Source: Desulfovibrio sp. (lineage in GTDB: Bacteria; Desulfobacterota; Desulfovibrionia; Desulfovibrionales; Desulfovibrionaceae). Taken from it: 56,285 nucleotides of DNA. A program made the position numbers and the translations under genes. Shown piece by piece: positions 26,948-36,146 of the stretch (position 1 is the stretch's first letter; the number at the start of each line of letters is the position of its first letter). A model generated the notes under the pieces. The model was given only the letters and a program-made list of their open reading frames with translations, had not been told where the DNA came from and made no database searches. The stretch lies in contig JAISTW010000017.1 in the NCBI GenBank assembly GCA_031272405.1, positions 1 to 56,285 on the forward strand, given 5' to 3'.

Positions 26948-29802
26948 TTACGTCTCGGCCTTCAGCGACTGCCTCGCCTCGCAGACGGCGGCAAGTTTCC
27001 CCGTGAGGGCCGTGGCCTCGCCGAATTCCGCCACAAGAATAAGATCGGAAATCTGGACAAGAAATTTCACAATCTCGGCGCTAGGCCGCAAGGCGCCGAG
27101 TTCGGAGATCAATTTGTCCGCTTCGTTCACATTTTCGGCGTCCAGCGCCGACTCGAGGAGACGCAGACGAGACGCGAAGCCTTCCGGCGGAGTCGAGGGA
27201 AGGGAACTGTCGACCGAGTCGCTAAACCTCTGCAAGGCCACGCGTATGTGTTCGACAAGCTCGGTCAGTTTTTTGCGGGAGAGTTCGACCCGCTTCCGGA
27301 TTGCCGACATATCTCCGCGCCGTCCGGCATCCTCCAGAATTGACGCTTCAATCGCCAATTCCTGAGCGCCGACATTGGCCGAAGCGGTCTTGACGGCATG
27401 CGCCTGCGTGACAAAACACGTCAGGTCGGCTTCAGCCTGGGCCAGGCTGAGGAATTCCACTCTGGCTGTCATGTCGTCACAATACGTCTCAAGCAGACTC
27501 CGGTAATTCGCATCTTCGCCGCCGGTCAACAGGAGGCCCTTCCTGCAATCCAGCCCGTGAATTGAACACAGCAAGCTTTCCACAATTTCATCTCTCCTCC
27601 GCGCGGCTGACTCACGCCGTTTTTCGACGGGCACCCAACGCCGCATGAGCCTGATGAATTCCTTCATTTCCACCGGCTTGGAGAGAAAATCGTTGAAGCC
27701 GCTCTCCAGGAATAGTTCCCGCATGCCGGAAACAGCGTTGCCGGTAAGGGCCACGATGGGCAAATTCAAAAAATCTCCGCCCAGCGCCCGAATGGCCGCC
27801 GTCGTCTCAATGCCGTCCATATCCGGCATCATATGGTCCATGAAGACAAGATCGTAGTGTTTTTCCTGGACAAGACGCAGGGCTTCTTCCCCGCTCAGAG
27901 CGGAATCCACCGGCACTTGGTAAGGGGCGAGAAGTCCGGTTACCACCTTCAGATTGGTGGCTACGTCATCCACTACAAGCACATGGAAATCCGGGGCTGT
28001 GAACTTGGGATGCCGCTTGTAGAAATGATGCGCGGCCTTGCCGCCCAGTTTGTCCGCAGGCCGCCAGTCCAGGACGGTCTGCATCAGACTGGCGACAAAA
28101 ACGGATCCCTTGCCGTATTCGCTTGACACAGATATGTCTCCGTCCATGAATTGGCAGAGGTTCCGGGTAATCGCAAGGCCGAGACCGGTACCCTCAACCT
28201 CGCGGTTGCGTTTTTCGGGGATGCGGACGAAATCTCCGAACAACTTTGGTATGTCCTCCTGCTTTATGCCGATGCCGGTGTCAGCGACGGAAATGGTCAA
28301 ACGCAATACATTTTCCCCCATCTGTTCCCAGTCGATGGAAAGCGTAATACGGCCCTCGTCGGTATATTTTGCCGCGTTTCCCAGGAGATTCATGAGTATT
28401 TGACGGACGCGGACGTGATCTCCTTGCAGCACGGTGGGAAAGGACGCTTTTATTTTGGTCTCCAGTTTGATGGGCTTTCCCGCAATCTGGGAGCGAACGA
28501 TGTTCAATACGTCATGGAGCAGAGAGCCCATTTCATAGGGGGCAGGATTGAGTTGCAGACCTCCCGCCTTGATTTTGGAAAAATCCAGAATATCATTGAT
28601 GATGGCGAGAAGCTCCTTTCCAGCCTCCCTGATGCCGGCGATATATTCCAGCCCGATGGGCTTGCCGTAATTTATGGACGCCAGTTCGCCCATACCTATG
28701 ACGACATTCATGGGAGTGCGTATCTCGTGGCTTATGCGCGCCAAAAAAACATTTTTTTCCTTCAGGGCCTGGTTGAGATAGTGGTTTTTTTCTTCCATTT
28801 TGTCGCCCATATGTGAGACAAAGACGTTGAACGCCACGAGAATGCTCAAAATCACTGCCAAGGCGGCGAAAAACAGAAATGCAACTGTTGGGTTGAACAG
28901 AATGCCTGCTGAAAGCTCGATGCAGCCTACCAAAAACCAGTCCAGGTTGGGGACGCGGCATATGACGTACATAAAACCGCCGTGCGACATAATGATTGAG
29001 TTGTTGCTCCACAGCCTCTGGGTGGCGGATATGACCAGATCGACATCCTTGACAAGGACAGAATTCAATTTTGCCTTGTCATTGACCAGAGCAAGGTCCT
29101 TGGACATGACGATTTCATGGAGGGAGTTGATGAAATAGAACTTCACCGCCGAATCGAAGTATTTATAGGGATGGCTGAAGAATCTCTCGTCGCTCCAGTC
29201 AAAATCGGCGTAACTGAACACCTTGGCGACGATTTCCGGAAGATTGATGGGGGTGGTGACCATGCCGAGCGGCTTGCCATGTCTATTTCCTGCCACCCAA
29301 GTCCAGACCGGGGCATTGAGCCAGAGGCAGGAAATCCCCAAAACCGGATTTTCGTTGACGTTGAAATTGTAATTCTCCGTTTCGTATAACGTCAAATAGT
29401 ACCAGTAGTTGTGGGGAAGAACGGGGTTCAGGACATAGGGTTCATAGTCGTTCATATAGACTTTTTTGTCGGCATCGCTGACCCAGCCCACACTTTTGCT
29501 TTCAAAGCGTTTACGGTATTCCGAAAATTCCGCAAAAGCTTCCTTCTTCAATTGCGCGTCGCTAGGATCGGCAAGATGGCCCCGTATTATTGCGGAATTG
29601 GCCATTCTCTTGAGCAGCGTTATCTCGCTGTCTATTTCAAAAACCAAATTCGCGCGGATTCTCTCCGCCGCGAAGATCAGTCTGTTTCGCACCGTTCCGT
29701 ATCCGGCCTCCTCCATGGAGTACAGGTAAAGCGCTATTCCCGGCAACGCCAGAGCTATAAAAACAAGGCCGGAAAAGAACCTGAATTTTTTTTGAGAGGC
29801 AT
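26948..29802 (-). CDS. Hybrid sensor histidine kinase with receiver and HPt domains (start frameshifted at A8)
   Basis: Uninterrupted coding sequence runs from 29746 back to 26948. Layout (restored numbering): N-terminal membrane helix, large periplasmic sensor (about 30-290), second helix (AFLFFAALAVILSILVAFNV), HisKA with ARISHEIRTPMN (about 350), HATPase with NLLGNAAKYTDEG, VADTGIGI and GTGLGLAI, receiver with DLVFMDHMMPDMDG (about 605-725), and a C-terminal HPt domain with QAHAVKTASANVG (about 800). The phosphorelay is thus self-contained. No good start exists in frame: ATG CCT CTC at 29802 is followed by eight A, and a ninth would give a perfect Met-Pro-Leu-Lys-Lys-Lys start and full membrane helix. 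Otherwise TTG 29746 must be used. It is the third gene of a kinase/HD-GYP/kinase run. Confidence 0.85.
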
Positions 29803-29882
29803 ATCGTCATCGAAAAAATGAAACATACAGCGCCTCAGCAAAAATAAGACGATTTCCGCGCGGCGTCGAAACCGGATTGCTG

Positions 29883-30977
29883 TCAGAACGACAGACGGTC
29901 GGCCGACTGCATGAACACATCCGTGATCACAGGGTCGAAGTGTTTCCCTCGCCCCTCCGCGATAATGCCCAAAGCCTGCTCGGGAGAAAGGGGCTTCTTG
30001 TACGGGCGTTCGGAGATCAGGGCGTCGTAGACGTCGACAATCGCCATGAGGCGTCCGACAACAGGAATGGCCTCGCCGACCAGACCCTTGGGATAACCGG
30101 ACCCGTCCCATTTTTCATGATGCGTCTCGACAAGCACCTTGGCGTATCTCAGAAAATCGTTTCCGGGCACGATCGCCTCAAGGCCGCTCACGATTTTGAT
30201 GCCCAGCTCGACGTGCCTTTTCATCTCTGTGAATTCTTTGTCGGTAAGAGGTCCCTGTTTGTTCAATATGCAGTCGGCAATGGATATCTTGCCCACATCG
30301 TGAAGCTGTGCCGACTGCAGCAGAAGATGCGTGTCCCATTTCCTGATCTCGTCCCTGTACAGGCCGAATTCCGTCAACGCCTTAAACACCACCTTGAGGC
30401 AGTGTTGCGTGCGGGTTATATGCCCGCCGGTGAACTTGTCCCTGTTTTCCACGAGATTGGCCACAGTCATGAGGATGGCTTCCTGCAGCGTCACGATTTC
30501 CCGGGTTTTTTCCTCGACCATGCTCAACAGGTTGTCGTTGAGATGCCGCAATTCCGCCTGTTGGGTATGCAGGGTTTTCGTCTGAGCCTCAAGTTGTCTT
30601 TTCTGATCCTCCACCATGATGTGCAACTCGACGCGTTTGCGCAGGAGCTGGGGCATAAAGGGTTTTTTGATATAATCTATGGCGCCGATGGAAAGTCCCA
30701 CGACCTCGTTCTCCGGATCATGCAAGGCGGTCAGGAAAACAATCGGGATATCCTTGGTCGCGGGATTGTCCTTCAGCCGTCTCGCGGCCTCATAACCATC
30801 CATGTCCGGCATGGCAATGTCCAGCAGAATCAGCCTGGGCGTATTGCGCGTCAGAAGATCGAACATCTTCGCCGCTGAAGGGGCGGTAAAAACTTCATAG
30901 CCGTCGGAGAGGGCGTTTTTCGCAACCCTCAGGTTCAAAATGTCGTCATCCACCACCATAATAATTTCGTCACTCAT
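29883..30977 (-). CDS. Response regulator with HD-GYP domain (RpfG-like)
   Basis: This 364-residue protein has an N-terminal receiver (MVVDDDILNLRV; phospho-acceptor Asp in RLILLDIAMPDMDG at about 55; Lys in YIKKPF), a coiled-coil linker (about 125-165) and an HD-GYP domain with ENRDKFTGGHITRTQ, HDVGKISI, HVELG, THHEKWDGSGYPKGL and VVDVYDALISERPYK. All expected metal ligands and the HHExxDGSGYP motif are present, so it is probably an active cyclic-di-GMP phosphodiesterase switched by phosphorylation. Start 30977 has GGGAG seven bases upstream. It sits between two hybrid kinases on the same strand (gaps 58 and 80 bases), which probably control it. Confidence 0.93.
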   Translation of the reverse strand: MSDEIIMVVDDDILNLRVAKNALSDGYEVFTAPSAAKMFDLLTRNTPRLILLDIAMPDMDGYEAARRLKDNPATKDIPIVFLTALHDPENEVVGLSIGAIDYIKKPFMPQLLRKRVELHIMVEDQKRQLEAQTKTLHTQQAELRHLNDNLLSMVEEKTREIVTLQEAILMTVANLVENRDKFTGGHITRTQHCLKVVFKALTEFGLYRDEIRKWDTHLLLQSAQLHDVGKISIADCILNKQGPLTDKEFTEMKRHVELGIKIVSGLEAIVPGNDFLRYAKVLVETHHEKWDGSGYPKGLVGEAIPVVGRLMAIVDVYDALISERPYKKPLSPEQALGIIAEGRGKHFDPVITDVFMQSADRLSF

Positions 30978-31035
30978 GTCGCTCTCCCATTTCCACATTC
31001 ACTGATAAAAAAGAATGCGTGCCTCTCTCGATCGG

Positions 31036-33240
31036 CTACAGATATTTGTGCAAAATCGCCAGCACTTCTCCCAGATTGACGGGTTTGCCCAGATGTCCGT
31101 CCATGCCTGCCTCAAGGCATTTTTGAACATCTTCCCGAAAGACGTTGGCTGTCATGGCAATGACGGGGGTGCGCCGCTCTCCCGACTCCAGGGCCCGGAT
31201 GCGGCGCGTGGCCTCGTAACCGTCCAACACCGGCATCTGAACATCCATCAGAATCATGTCATAACGATCCGGCCAACTTTTGAACATGTCGACGGCTTCC
31301 ATTCCATTTTCGGCGCACTCAATTTCAAGGGATGTGGGCTTGAGCAGTTCAATCATGATTTCGCGGTTGATTTCCACATCTTCAACCAGCAACATGCGCC
31401 GTTCGGCAAAGCATCCGGCATCCCCGATTCTCGAAGGCGCGATTGCGTCGGCGTCTTCTCCCAGCAGCCCCGTAAGAACCCTGTCCGCCACGCCGGAAGG
31501 AAAGACCGGTTTGGGCAAACAGGAGGCGATGCCGGCCTCTCTGGCCTGGGGTTCCAACTGGTTCCACTCTTCATCGGAAGCCATCAGAACGATGAACGCG
31601 GAGGGGCAAAGCTCCTTGATGCGGCGGGCTAGCCCCATATCTTTCATGCCGGGAACAAATCTGTCTATGAAGCATACCTTCGGGGCTTCCTGATTCTCCA
31701 GCAGTTTCAGCGCCTGTTCCCCGTTGGCGGCCGTCTCGCAGGAAAGCCCGAGCCGAGCCGCGATATCCTGGAAATATTCCCGCACTTCGGCCGATGCGTC
31801 CAGAACAAGCAGGGACGACGAGCAGTCCTCGCCCGGGGCGATCCGCCGGGGCGCCTCGCTTCCCTCCCGAGCCGCTATGTTGAACGTGAAAGTTGTTCCC
31901 TGTCCGTAAACGGATTCAAAATCAAGGCTGCCGCCCATCATCTCCACAATGCGCCTGGAAATGACCAGACCCAGGCCCGTGCCGCCAAAGCGGCGGGAAA
32001 TGGAACTGTCCGCCTGAACAAAGACGTTGAAAAGACGTCCTTTCTGTTCCTGGCTGATGCCTATGCCCGTGTCGCTGACGGCGACTTCCAGAATGCAGTT
32101 TTCCTCTTCCTTTTTGAGCAGACGCGCCTTGAGCCGGATTTTCCCTTTCCTGGGCGTGAACTTGGCCGCATTGGAAAGCAGATTGGCGATAACCTGCGCC
32201 AGACGCTGTTCATCGCCAATCAAGGAAGGCGGGATATTCTTGTCGATATGTACAAAAAAATCCTGCCGTTTCTCTTCGACCTTGAAGTTGACGACGTTGA
32301 CCACACGCTGGAGCATTTTTTCAAAATTGAATTCAGCGAAAGCAAGCTCAAACTTTCCGGCCTCAATTTTCGACATGTCCAAGATGTCGTTGATCACGCC
32401 GAGCAGATGGGCGGACGCGTCCTCTATCTTGCCGAGACAATAGTTTTTCTGCGCGGCGTCGGAGGTTCCCTTGCCGATGTTGGTCATACCCACAATGGCA
32501 TTCATGGGAGTGCGCATTTCATGGCTCATGTTGGCGAGGAAAAGACTTTTGGAGACATTGGCCGCTTCGGCCTGGTCGGCTTTTTTTCTGTACAGGCGAA
32601 ATCCCCAGTAACCGCTGGCAAGCGAGGCCACCATGGAGAAAAAGAGCAGTGCCGACAGGATGTAAAGGCGGTTGCGCATGAAGATGACCTGGGCGTCCGT
32701 TATATCCACGCCGGCCAGGGCCACAACGCGTCCGCTCTCGTCAAAGACAGGCGTGAACGCTGACAAAAGGCCGTCGTATCCCTCGGAGTAATCGCCGATG
32801 AGGGAACATGCCGCCACTCCGGTCATGGCTTTTTGCGTGGCCGGTTCCGAAGCCACGGGATCACTGGCCAAATTGGACGAGTTCTCGGAGGTGTCGTTGT
32901 CCACGATGAACTGCATCATGTCCGGTTCCAGGGCCGGCCGCATGTAATACACGTAGAGCAGGCCGAATTCCTTGCCGAAATCTATGAGGCGTCTTCTGAC
33001 ATCGTTGAAAAGCGGGGATCGCATGTCTTCAGGGCCTGCCAGGAGGGCCAGTTCCGCCGGAGTGACGAGGTTGACGGCCGCGCGGCTGGCGGCCAGCAGG
33101 CGCGATTCTATGCTGGCGCGCAAAAAAGCGGCGGCCCCATTCATCAGAATGACGTTATAGATGCAAACAATCAGCACCACGAGCGCTGATCCGAAAAAAA
33201 GGGGAAGCACGACAAAGCTGTGGATACGACTGTTCTTCAT
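31036..33240 (-). CDS. Hybrid sensor histidine kinase with two receiver domains
   Basis: This is a 734-residue inner-membrane kinase. Helix 1 (about 10-32) and helix 2 (about 193-215, YILSALLFFSMVASLASGYW) enclose a periplasmic Cache-like sensor (with LLYVYYMRPALEPDMM and GYDGLLSAFTPVFDESG). Then follow HisKA with ANMSHEMRTPMN (His at about 240), HATPase with NLLSNAAKFTPRKG, VSDTGIGIS and GTGLGLVIS, a divergent first receiver (about 475-600, CFIDRFVPG) and a canonical second receiver (about 615-734, DMILMDVQMPVLDG). There is no HPt, so phosphate may pass through the HPt of the downstream kinase or another protein. It likely belongs with the next two genes. Confidence 0.92.
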   Translation of the reverse strand: MKNSRIHSFVVLPLFFGSALVVLIVCIYNVILMNGAAAFLRASIESRLLAASRAAVNLVTPAELALLAGPEDMRSPLFNDVRRRLIDFGKEFGLLYVYYMRPALEPDMMQFIVDNDTSENSSNLASDPVASEPATQKAMTGVAACSLIGDYSEGYDGLLSAFTPVFDESGRVVALAGVDITDAQVIFMRNRLYILSALLFFSMVASLASGYWGFRLYRKKADQAEAANVSKSLFLANMSHEMRTPMNAIVGMTNIGKGTSDAAQKNYCLGKIEDASAHLLGVINDILDMSKIEAGKFELAFAEFNFEKMLQRVVNVVNFKVEEKRQDFFVHIDKNIPPSLIGDEQRLAQVIANLLSNAAKFTPRKGKIRLKARLLKKEEENCILEVAVSDTGIGISQEQKGRLFNVFVQADSSISRRFGGTGLGLVISRRIVEMMGGSLDFESVYGQGTTFTFNIAAREGSEAPRRIAPGEDCSSSLLVLDASAEVREYFQDIAARLGLSCETAANGEQALKLLENQEAPKVCFIDRFVPGMKDMGLARRIKELCPSAFIVLMASDEEWNQLEPQAREAGIASCLPKPVFPSGVADRVLTGLLGEDADAIAPSRIGDAGCFAERRMLLVEDVEINREIMIELLKPTSLEIECAENGMEAVDMFKSWPDRYDMILMDVQMPVLDGYEATRRIRALESGERRTPVIAMTANVFREDVQKCLEAGMDGHLGKPVNLGEVLAILHKYL

Positions 33241-33243
33241 GCG

Positions 33244-33262
33244 GACACCTTGTTACAGGTGT
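33244..33262 (-). promoter_or_regulatory. Hairpin overlapping the kinase ribosome-binding site
   Basis: On the minus strand ACACCT, a six-base loop and AGGTGT end four bases before the ATG at 33240. The second arm contains the only ribosome-binding-site-like sequence (AAGGTG), so folding would hide it. The stem is only six pairs and may be chance. Confidence 0.35.
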
Positions 33263-33318
33263 ACCTTAGAATTCGGCTCCTGTAAAGCGCGGCGCAAATT
33301 CCCGCTCCAGCTCAATGC

Positions 33319-34395
33319 TCAGAAAAAGGACAGCTGCTCCCTGCGTTTTTTTTGCATCGCGGCCTCGTCCGCCGACGGATCCCCGTCGGCCCCTGTTTCG
33401 ACGGATTTGTCCGCGGACGCGGCCGGTTCTTCCGGCGTGCGCGGCGATCTGTACAGGTGGCGACCCAATGTCGGCTGCCAGGACGTCCACTCCTGGCCGT
33501 CTTCCGTCAATTGATCGAAGAGGCCGCGGCATTGGGCCATTTTCGCGTCCAGATTGTCCGCGTAATGCAGAGCGAAGGCTTCCGCCGTCTGGGGAAGGCG
33601 GGCCGCTCCGAAGTCAGGCTCCCCATGATGACTCAGAATAAGATGTTTTAGATGGCGCTGCAGATATTCCTCCAGGCCGGAGGCCGCAAGATGCGGCGCC
33701 AGCATTTCCAGCCCCAGTTCCAGATGGCCCAGCAGACGCCCGCTGGTGGTGTAGTCGTTGGCGATGCCGCCGGAAAACTCCTCTGTTTTCCCGATATCGT
33801 GAAACAGGGCGCCGGCCAGCAGTGTTTGACGGTCCAGGTGCGGATACAGGTCAGCCAGGCGTCGGCACAGATTGAATACGCCCAGTGTGTGTTCCAGAAG
33901 GCCGCCCGTGTAAGCGTGGTGCACGCTTTTGGCCGCTGGCCAGAGTAAAAAGGCCGCGCGGACGTCCGCTTTCCCCAGGACAGAAAAAACCAAAGCGCGC
34001 CAAGGGGCGTGACGAAACTCCCGTTCCGCCAAGGCCGTGAGTTCCTCCCACATCGTCTGCGGGTCATACGGCCCTTGGGGCAGCAATGTTGTTTGGTCGA
34101 AAGCCGCGCTCTCCTCGGCGTCGAGCAGACGCAAGCGCGTTACGTTAAGCTGTGTCTGGCCGCGCCAGGATTCGCCCCTGCCGGCGGCCTCCACCAAAGC
34201 GCCCGGGGGTATATCGCCGAACTCGGCGCTCAGGGGATGCCATATTTTGGCTTCCATACAGCCGCTGGCGTCCTGAAGCTCCAGACGCCAGTAAAGTCCG
34301 TTGCGGGCGCTGCCCTGGCTTGCCTGAGAGACGACGAAAATCCCGACCACTTCCTGGCCGGGCGCAATATCCCTGACGTAATATCCCTTTTCCAT
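33319..34395 (-). CDS. 3'-5' exoribonuclease of the YhaM family (OB-fold and HD domain)
   Basis: This 358-residue protein has an N-terminal OB-fold nucleic-acid-binding domain (about 1-95, with GLYWRLELQDASGCMEAKIW) followed by an HD hydrolase domain with KSVHHAYTGGLLEHTLGV, AGALFHDIGKTEEF, HLELGLEML and ILSHHGEPDFG, ending in HYADNLDAKM. This is the YhaM arrangement: a metal-dependent exonuclease shortening RNA or ssDNA from the 3' end. A charged, low-complexity tail of about 50 residues is extra. ATG 34395 is used in place of an immediately upstream TTG. It lies 78 bases upstream of the hybrid kinase on the same strand. Confidence 0.88.
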   Translation of the reverse strand: MEKGYYVRDIAPGQEVVGIFVVSQASQGSARNGLYWRLELQDASGCMEAKIWHPLSAEFGDIPPGALVEAAGRGESWRGQTQLNVTRLRLLDAEESAAFDQTTLLPQGPYDPQTMWEELTALAEREFRHAPWRALVFSVLGKADVRAAFLLWPAAKSVHHAYTGGLLEHTLGVFNLCRRLADLYPHLDRQTLLAGALFHDIGKTEEFSGGIANDYTTSGRLLGHLELGLEMLAPHLAASGLEEYLQRHLKHLILSHHGEPDFGAARLPQTAEAFALHYADNLDAKMAQCRGLFDQLTEDGQEWTSWQPTLGRHLYRSPRTPEEPAASADKSVETGADGDPSADEAAMQKKRREQLSFF

Positions 34396-34533
34396 CAATA
34401 TGTTCCAATATATTCCGCTGTTGGCAAACCGCGTCCGAAAAAATGGACAATCACGGATTTTTTCGTTAATAACGCAGGTTATATTTATTGACTTTTTTCA
34501 CACTGTTGTCAAACGGATTTCGGGATATCGCCA

Positions 34534-35289
34534 ATGGATATACTGTTGACCAACGATGACGGCATCAGGGCCAGGGGCATCAGAGCGCTGTACTCGGCCC
34601 TGACGCAGGCGGGAAACAAGGTGCATGTGGTGGCCCCCATGCGCCAGCAGTCCGGCGTCGGACATTCGCTCACGGTGTTTGAACCCGTGCGGGCCGTGGA
34701 GATTGACGAAGACGGCTTTCATGGGCTGGGCGTGTACGGAACCCCTACGGACTGCGTTAAACTGGCCCTTGGCAGCCTGTTGCCGAAAATGCCCGACATT
34801 GTCGTTTCCGGCATCAACGCCGGCCCCAATGTAGGCCCGGACATTCTGTACTCCGGCACCGTGGCGGCCGCCACCGAAGCGGCGCTGGAAGAACTGCCCG
34901 CCGTCGCCGTCTCCCACGACGATCACAAGGCGAGCATTGACCTTTTGCCGCAAGCGCGCCATCTTGCGGACCTCATCCTGCGTCTGGACTGGTCCCGCCT
35001 GCCCAAACGCCGTGTGCTCAATATCAATTACCCTGCCGGCGTTCTCTCGGATGCAGACGATATCAAAATATGCCCCCAGACGGGCGCTGTCTGGAAAAAT
35101 GTGTACACCGAGCGCCGTGACCCGCGCGGCGCGCGCTATTGGTGGCTGGAAGGGGAAATTCCGCCCCACACGGTCAACTTCGGTTCAGACAAGGACATGC
35201 TCAACAAGGGGCACATCACCATCACCCCGTTGCGCTTTGAATTTACCGACCCCGAAAGCATGGCGTTTCTGCGGGACACGCTGGAGTGA
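34534..35289 (+). CDS. surE: 5'-nucleotidase SurE
   Basis: This 251-residue metal-dependent nucleoside-5'-monophosphatase acts in stationary-phase survival. It begins DILLTNDDGIRARGIRALY with the catalytic Asp pair, followed by APMRQQSGVGHSLT, YGTPTDCVKLAL and SGINAGPNVGPDILYSGTVAAATEAAL, all family signatures. Length is standard. The end overlaps the next start (GTGA), giving a surE-transporter-glycosyltransferase unit. Confidence 0.97.
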   Translation: MDILLTNDDGIRARGIRALYSALTQAGNKVHVVAPMRQQSGVGHSLTVFEPVRAVEIDEDGFHGLGVYGTPTDCVKLALGSLLPKMPDIVVSGINAGPNVGPDILYSGTVAAATEAALEELPAVAVSHDDHKASIDLLPQARHLADLILRLDWSRLPKRRVLNINYPAGVLSDADDIKICPQTGAVWKNVYTERRDPRGARYWWLEGEIPPHTVNFGSDKDMLNKGHITITPLRFEFTDPESMAFLRDTLE

Positions 35290-36146
35290 GCTTTCACCTG
35301 CAATGCCTGCTCCTGCTCGTGGCCGCTTCCACCCTGTGGAGCACGGGCGGCGTCCTCATCAAGAGCGTGGACTGGCCCCCTTTGGGAATAGCGGCCGCCC
35401 GCAGCTTTTTCGCCGCTTTGTCCCTTATTCTGCTCAACCGCCGCGCTCTGGCCTCCAGACGGCCGGACAAGGCCCAACTGCTGATAGGCGCGTTGCTGGC
35501 CGGCATTTCCGTGACCTTTATTTTCGCGACCAAACTGACCACAGCGGCCAACGCCATTTTTTTGCAATACACAGCGCCCATCTGGGTGGCCCTTCTGGCC
35601 CCCGTTCTGCTGGGAGAACCGACCCGCCGTCTGGACTGGCTCTTCATTGGACTTGTGTTTTGCGGCATGGGCATGTTTTTTCTGGACGACGTTTCCACGG
35701 AGGGTTTGGCCGGCATCACGCTGGCCATCGGCAGCGGGGCGCTGTACGCGGCCTTGGCCCTGGCTTTGCGCCGCGTGGGGGGCGCCGACAAAACACAGGG
35801 ACTTGTCTTCGGCAATATCCTGCTGGCCTGCCTGGGGCTGTGGGTTTTCAGACCGCCCTGGCCCACCCCGCACGACCTGTTTCTTCTGGCGACTCTCGGC
35901 GCCGTGCAGTTCGGCTTGTCCTATTATCTCTACGCTCTGGCTTCCCGCGGCGTCACGGCCCTGGAGATGACCCTCGTCACTACCCTGGAGCCCATACTCA
36001 ATCCTGTCTGGGTGTTTATCGGCACAGGAGAACGCCCGGCGGCCTGGTCGCTGGCCGGGGGCGCGCTCGTGCTTACGGCTGTCACTGTGTGGGGTTTCTG
36101 TAAAACGCGTTCGGCGCGCAATCTGTCGCGCGGGAGCGCGCAATGA
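35286..36146 (+). CDS. EamA-family drug/metabolite transporter
   Basis: This is a 286-residue membrane protein with about ten helices in two EamA repeats. The first begins LLLLVAASTLWSTGGVLIKS, with AAARSFFAALSLILL and ANAIFLQYTAPIWVALLAPV; the second begins GITLAIGSGALYAALALALR and ends LEPILNPVWVFIGTGERPAA. Substrates of such exporters vary and cannot be read from sequence. GTG 35286 overlaps the surE stop by four bases and the stop overlaps the glycosyltransferase ATG (ATGA), so the three are translated together. A lipid- or sugar-carrier role is possible given its neighbour. Confidence 0.9.
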   Translation: MSFHLQCLLLLVAASTLWSTGGVLIKSVDWPPLGIAAARSFFAALSLILLNRRALASRRPDKAQLLIGALLAGISVTFIFATKLTTAANAIFLQYTAPIWVALLAPVLLGEPTRRLDWLFIGLVFCGMGMFFLDDVSTEGLAGITLAIGSGALYAALALALRRVGGADKTQGLVFGNILLACLGLWVFRPPWPTPHDLFLLATLGAVQFGLSYYLYALASRGVTALEMTLVTTLEPILNPVWVFIGTGERPAAWSLAGGALVLTAVTVWGFCKTRSARNLSRGSAQ

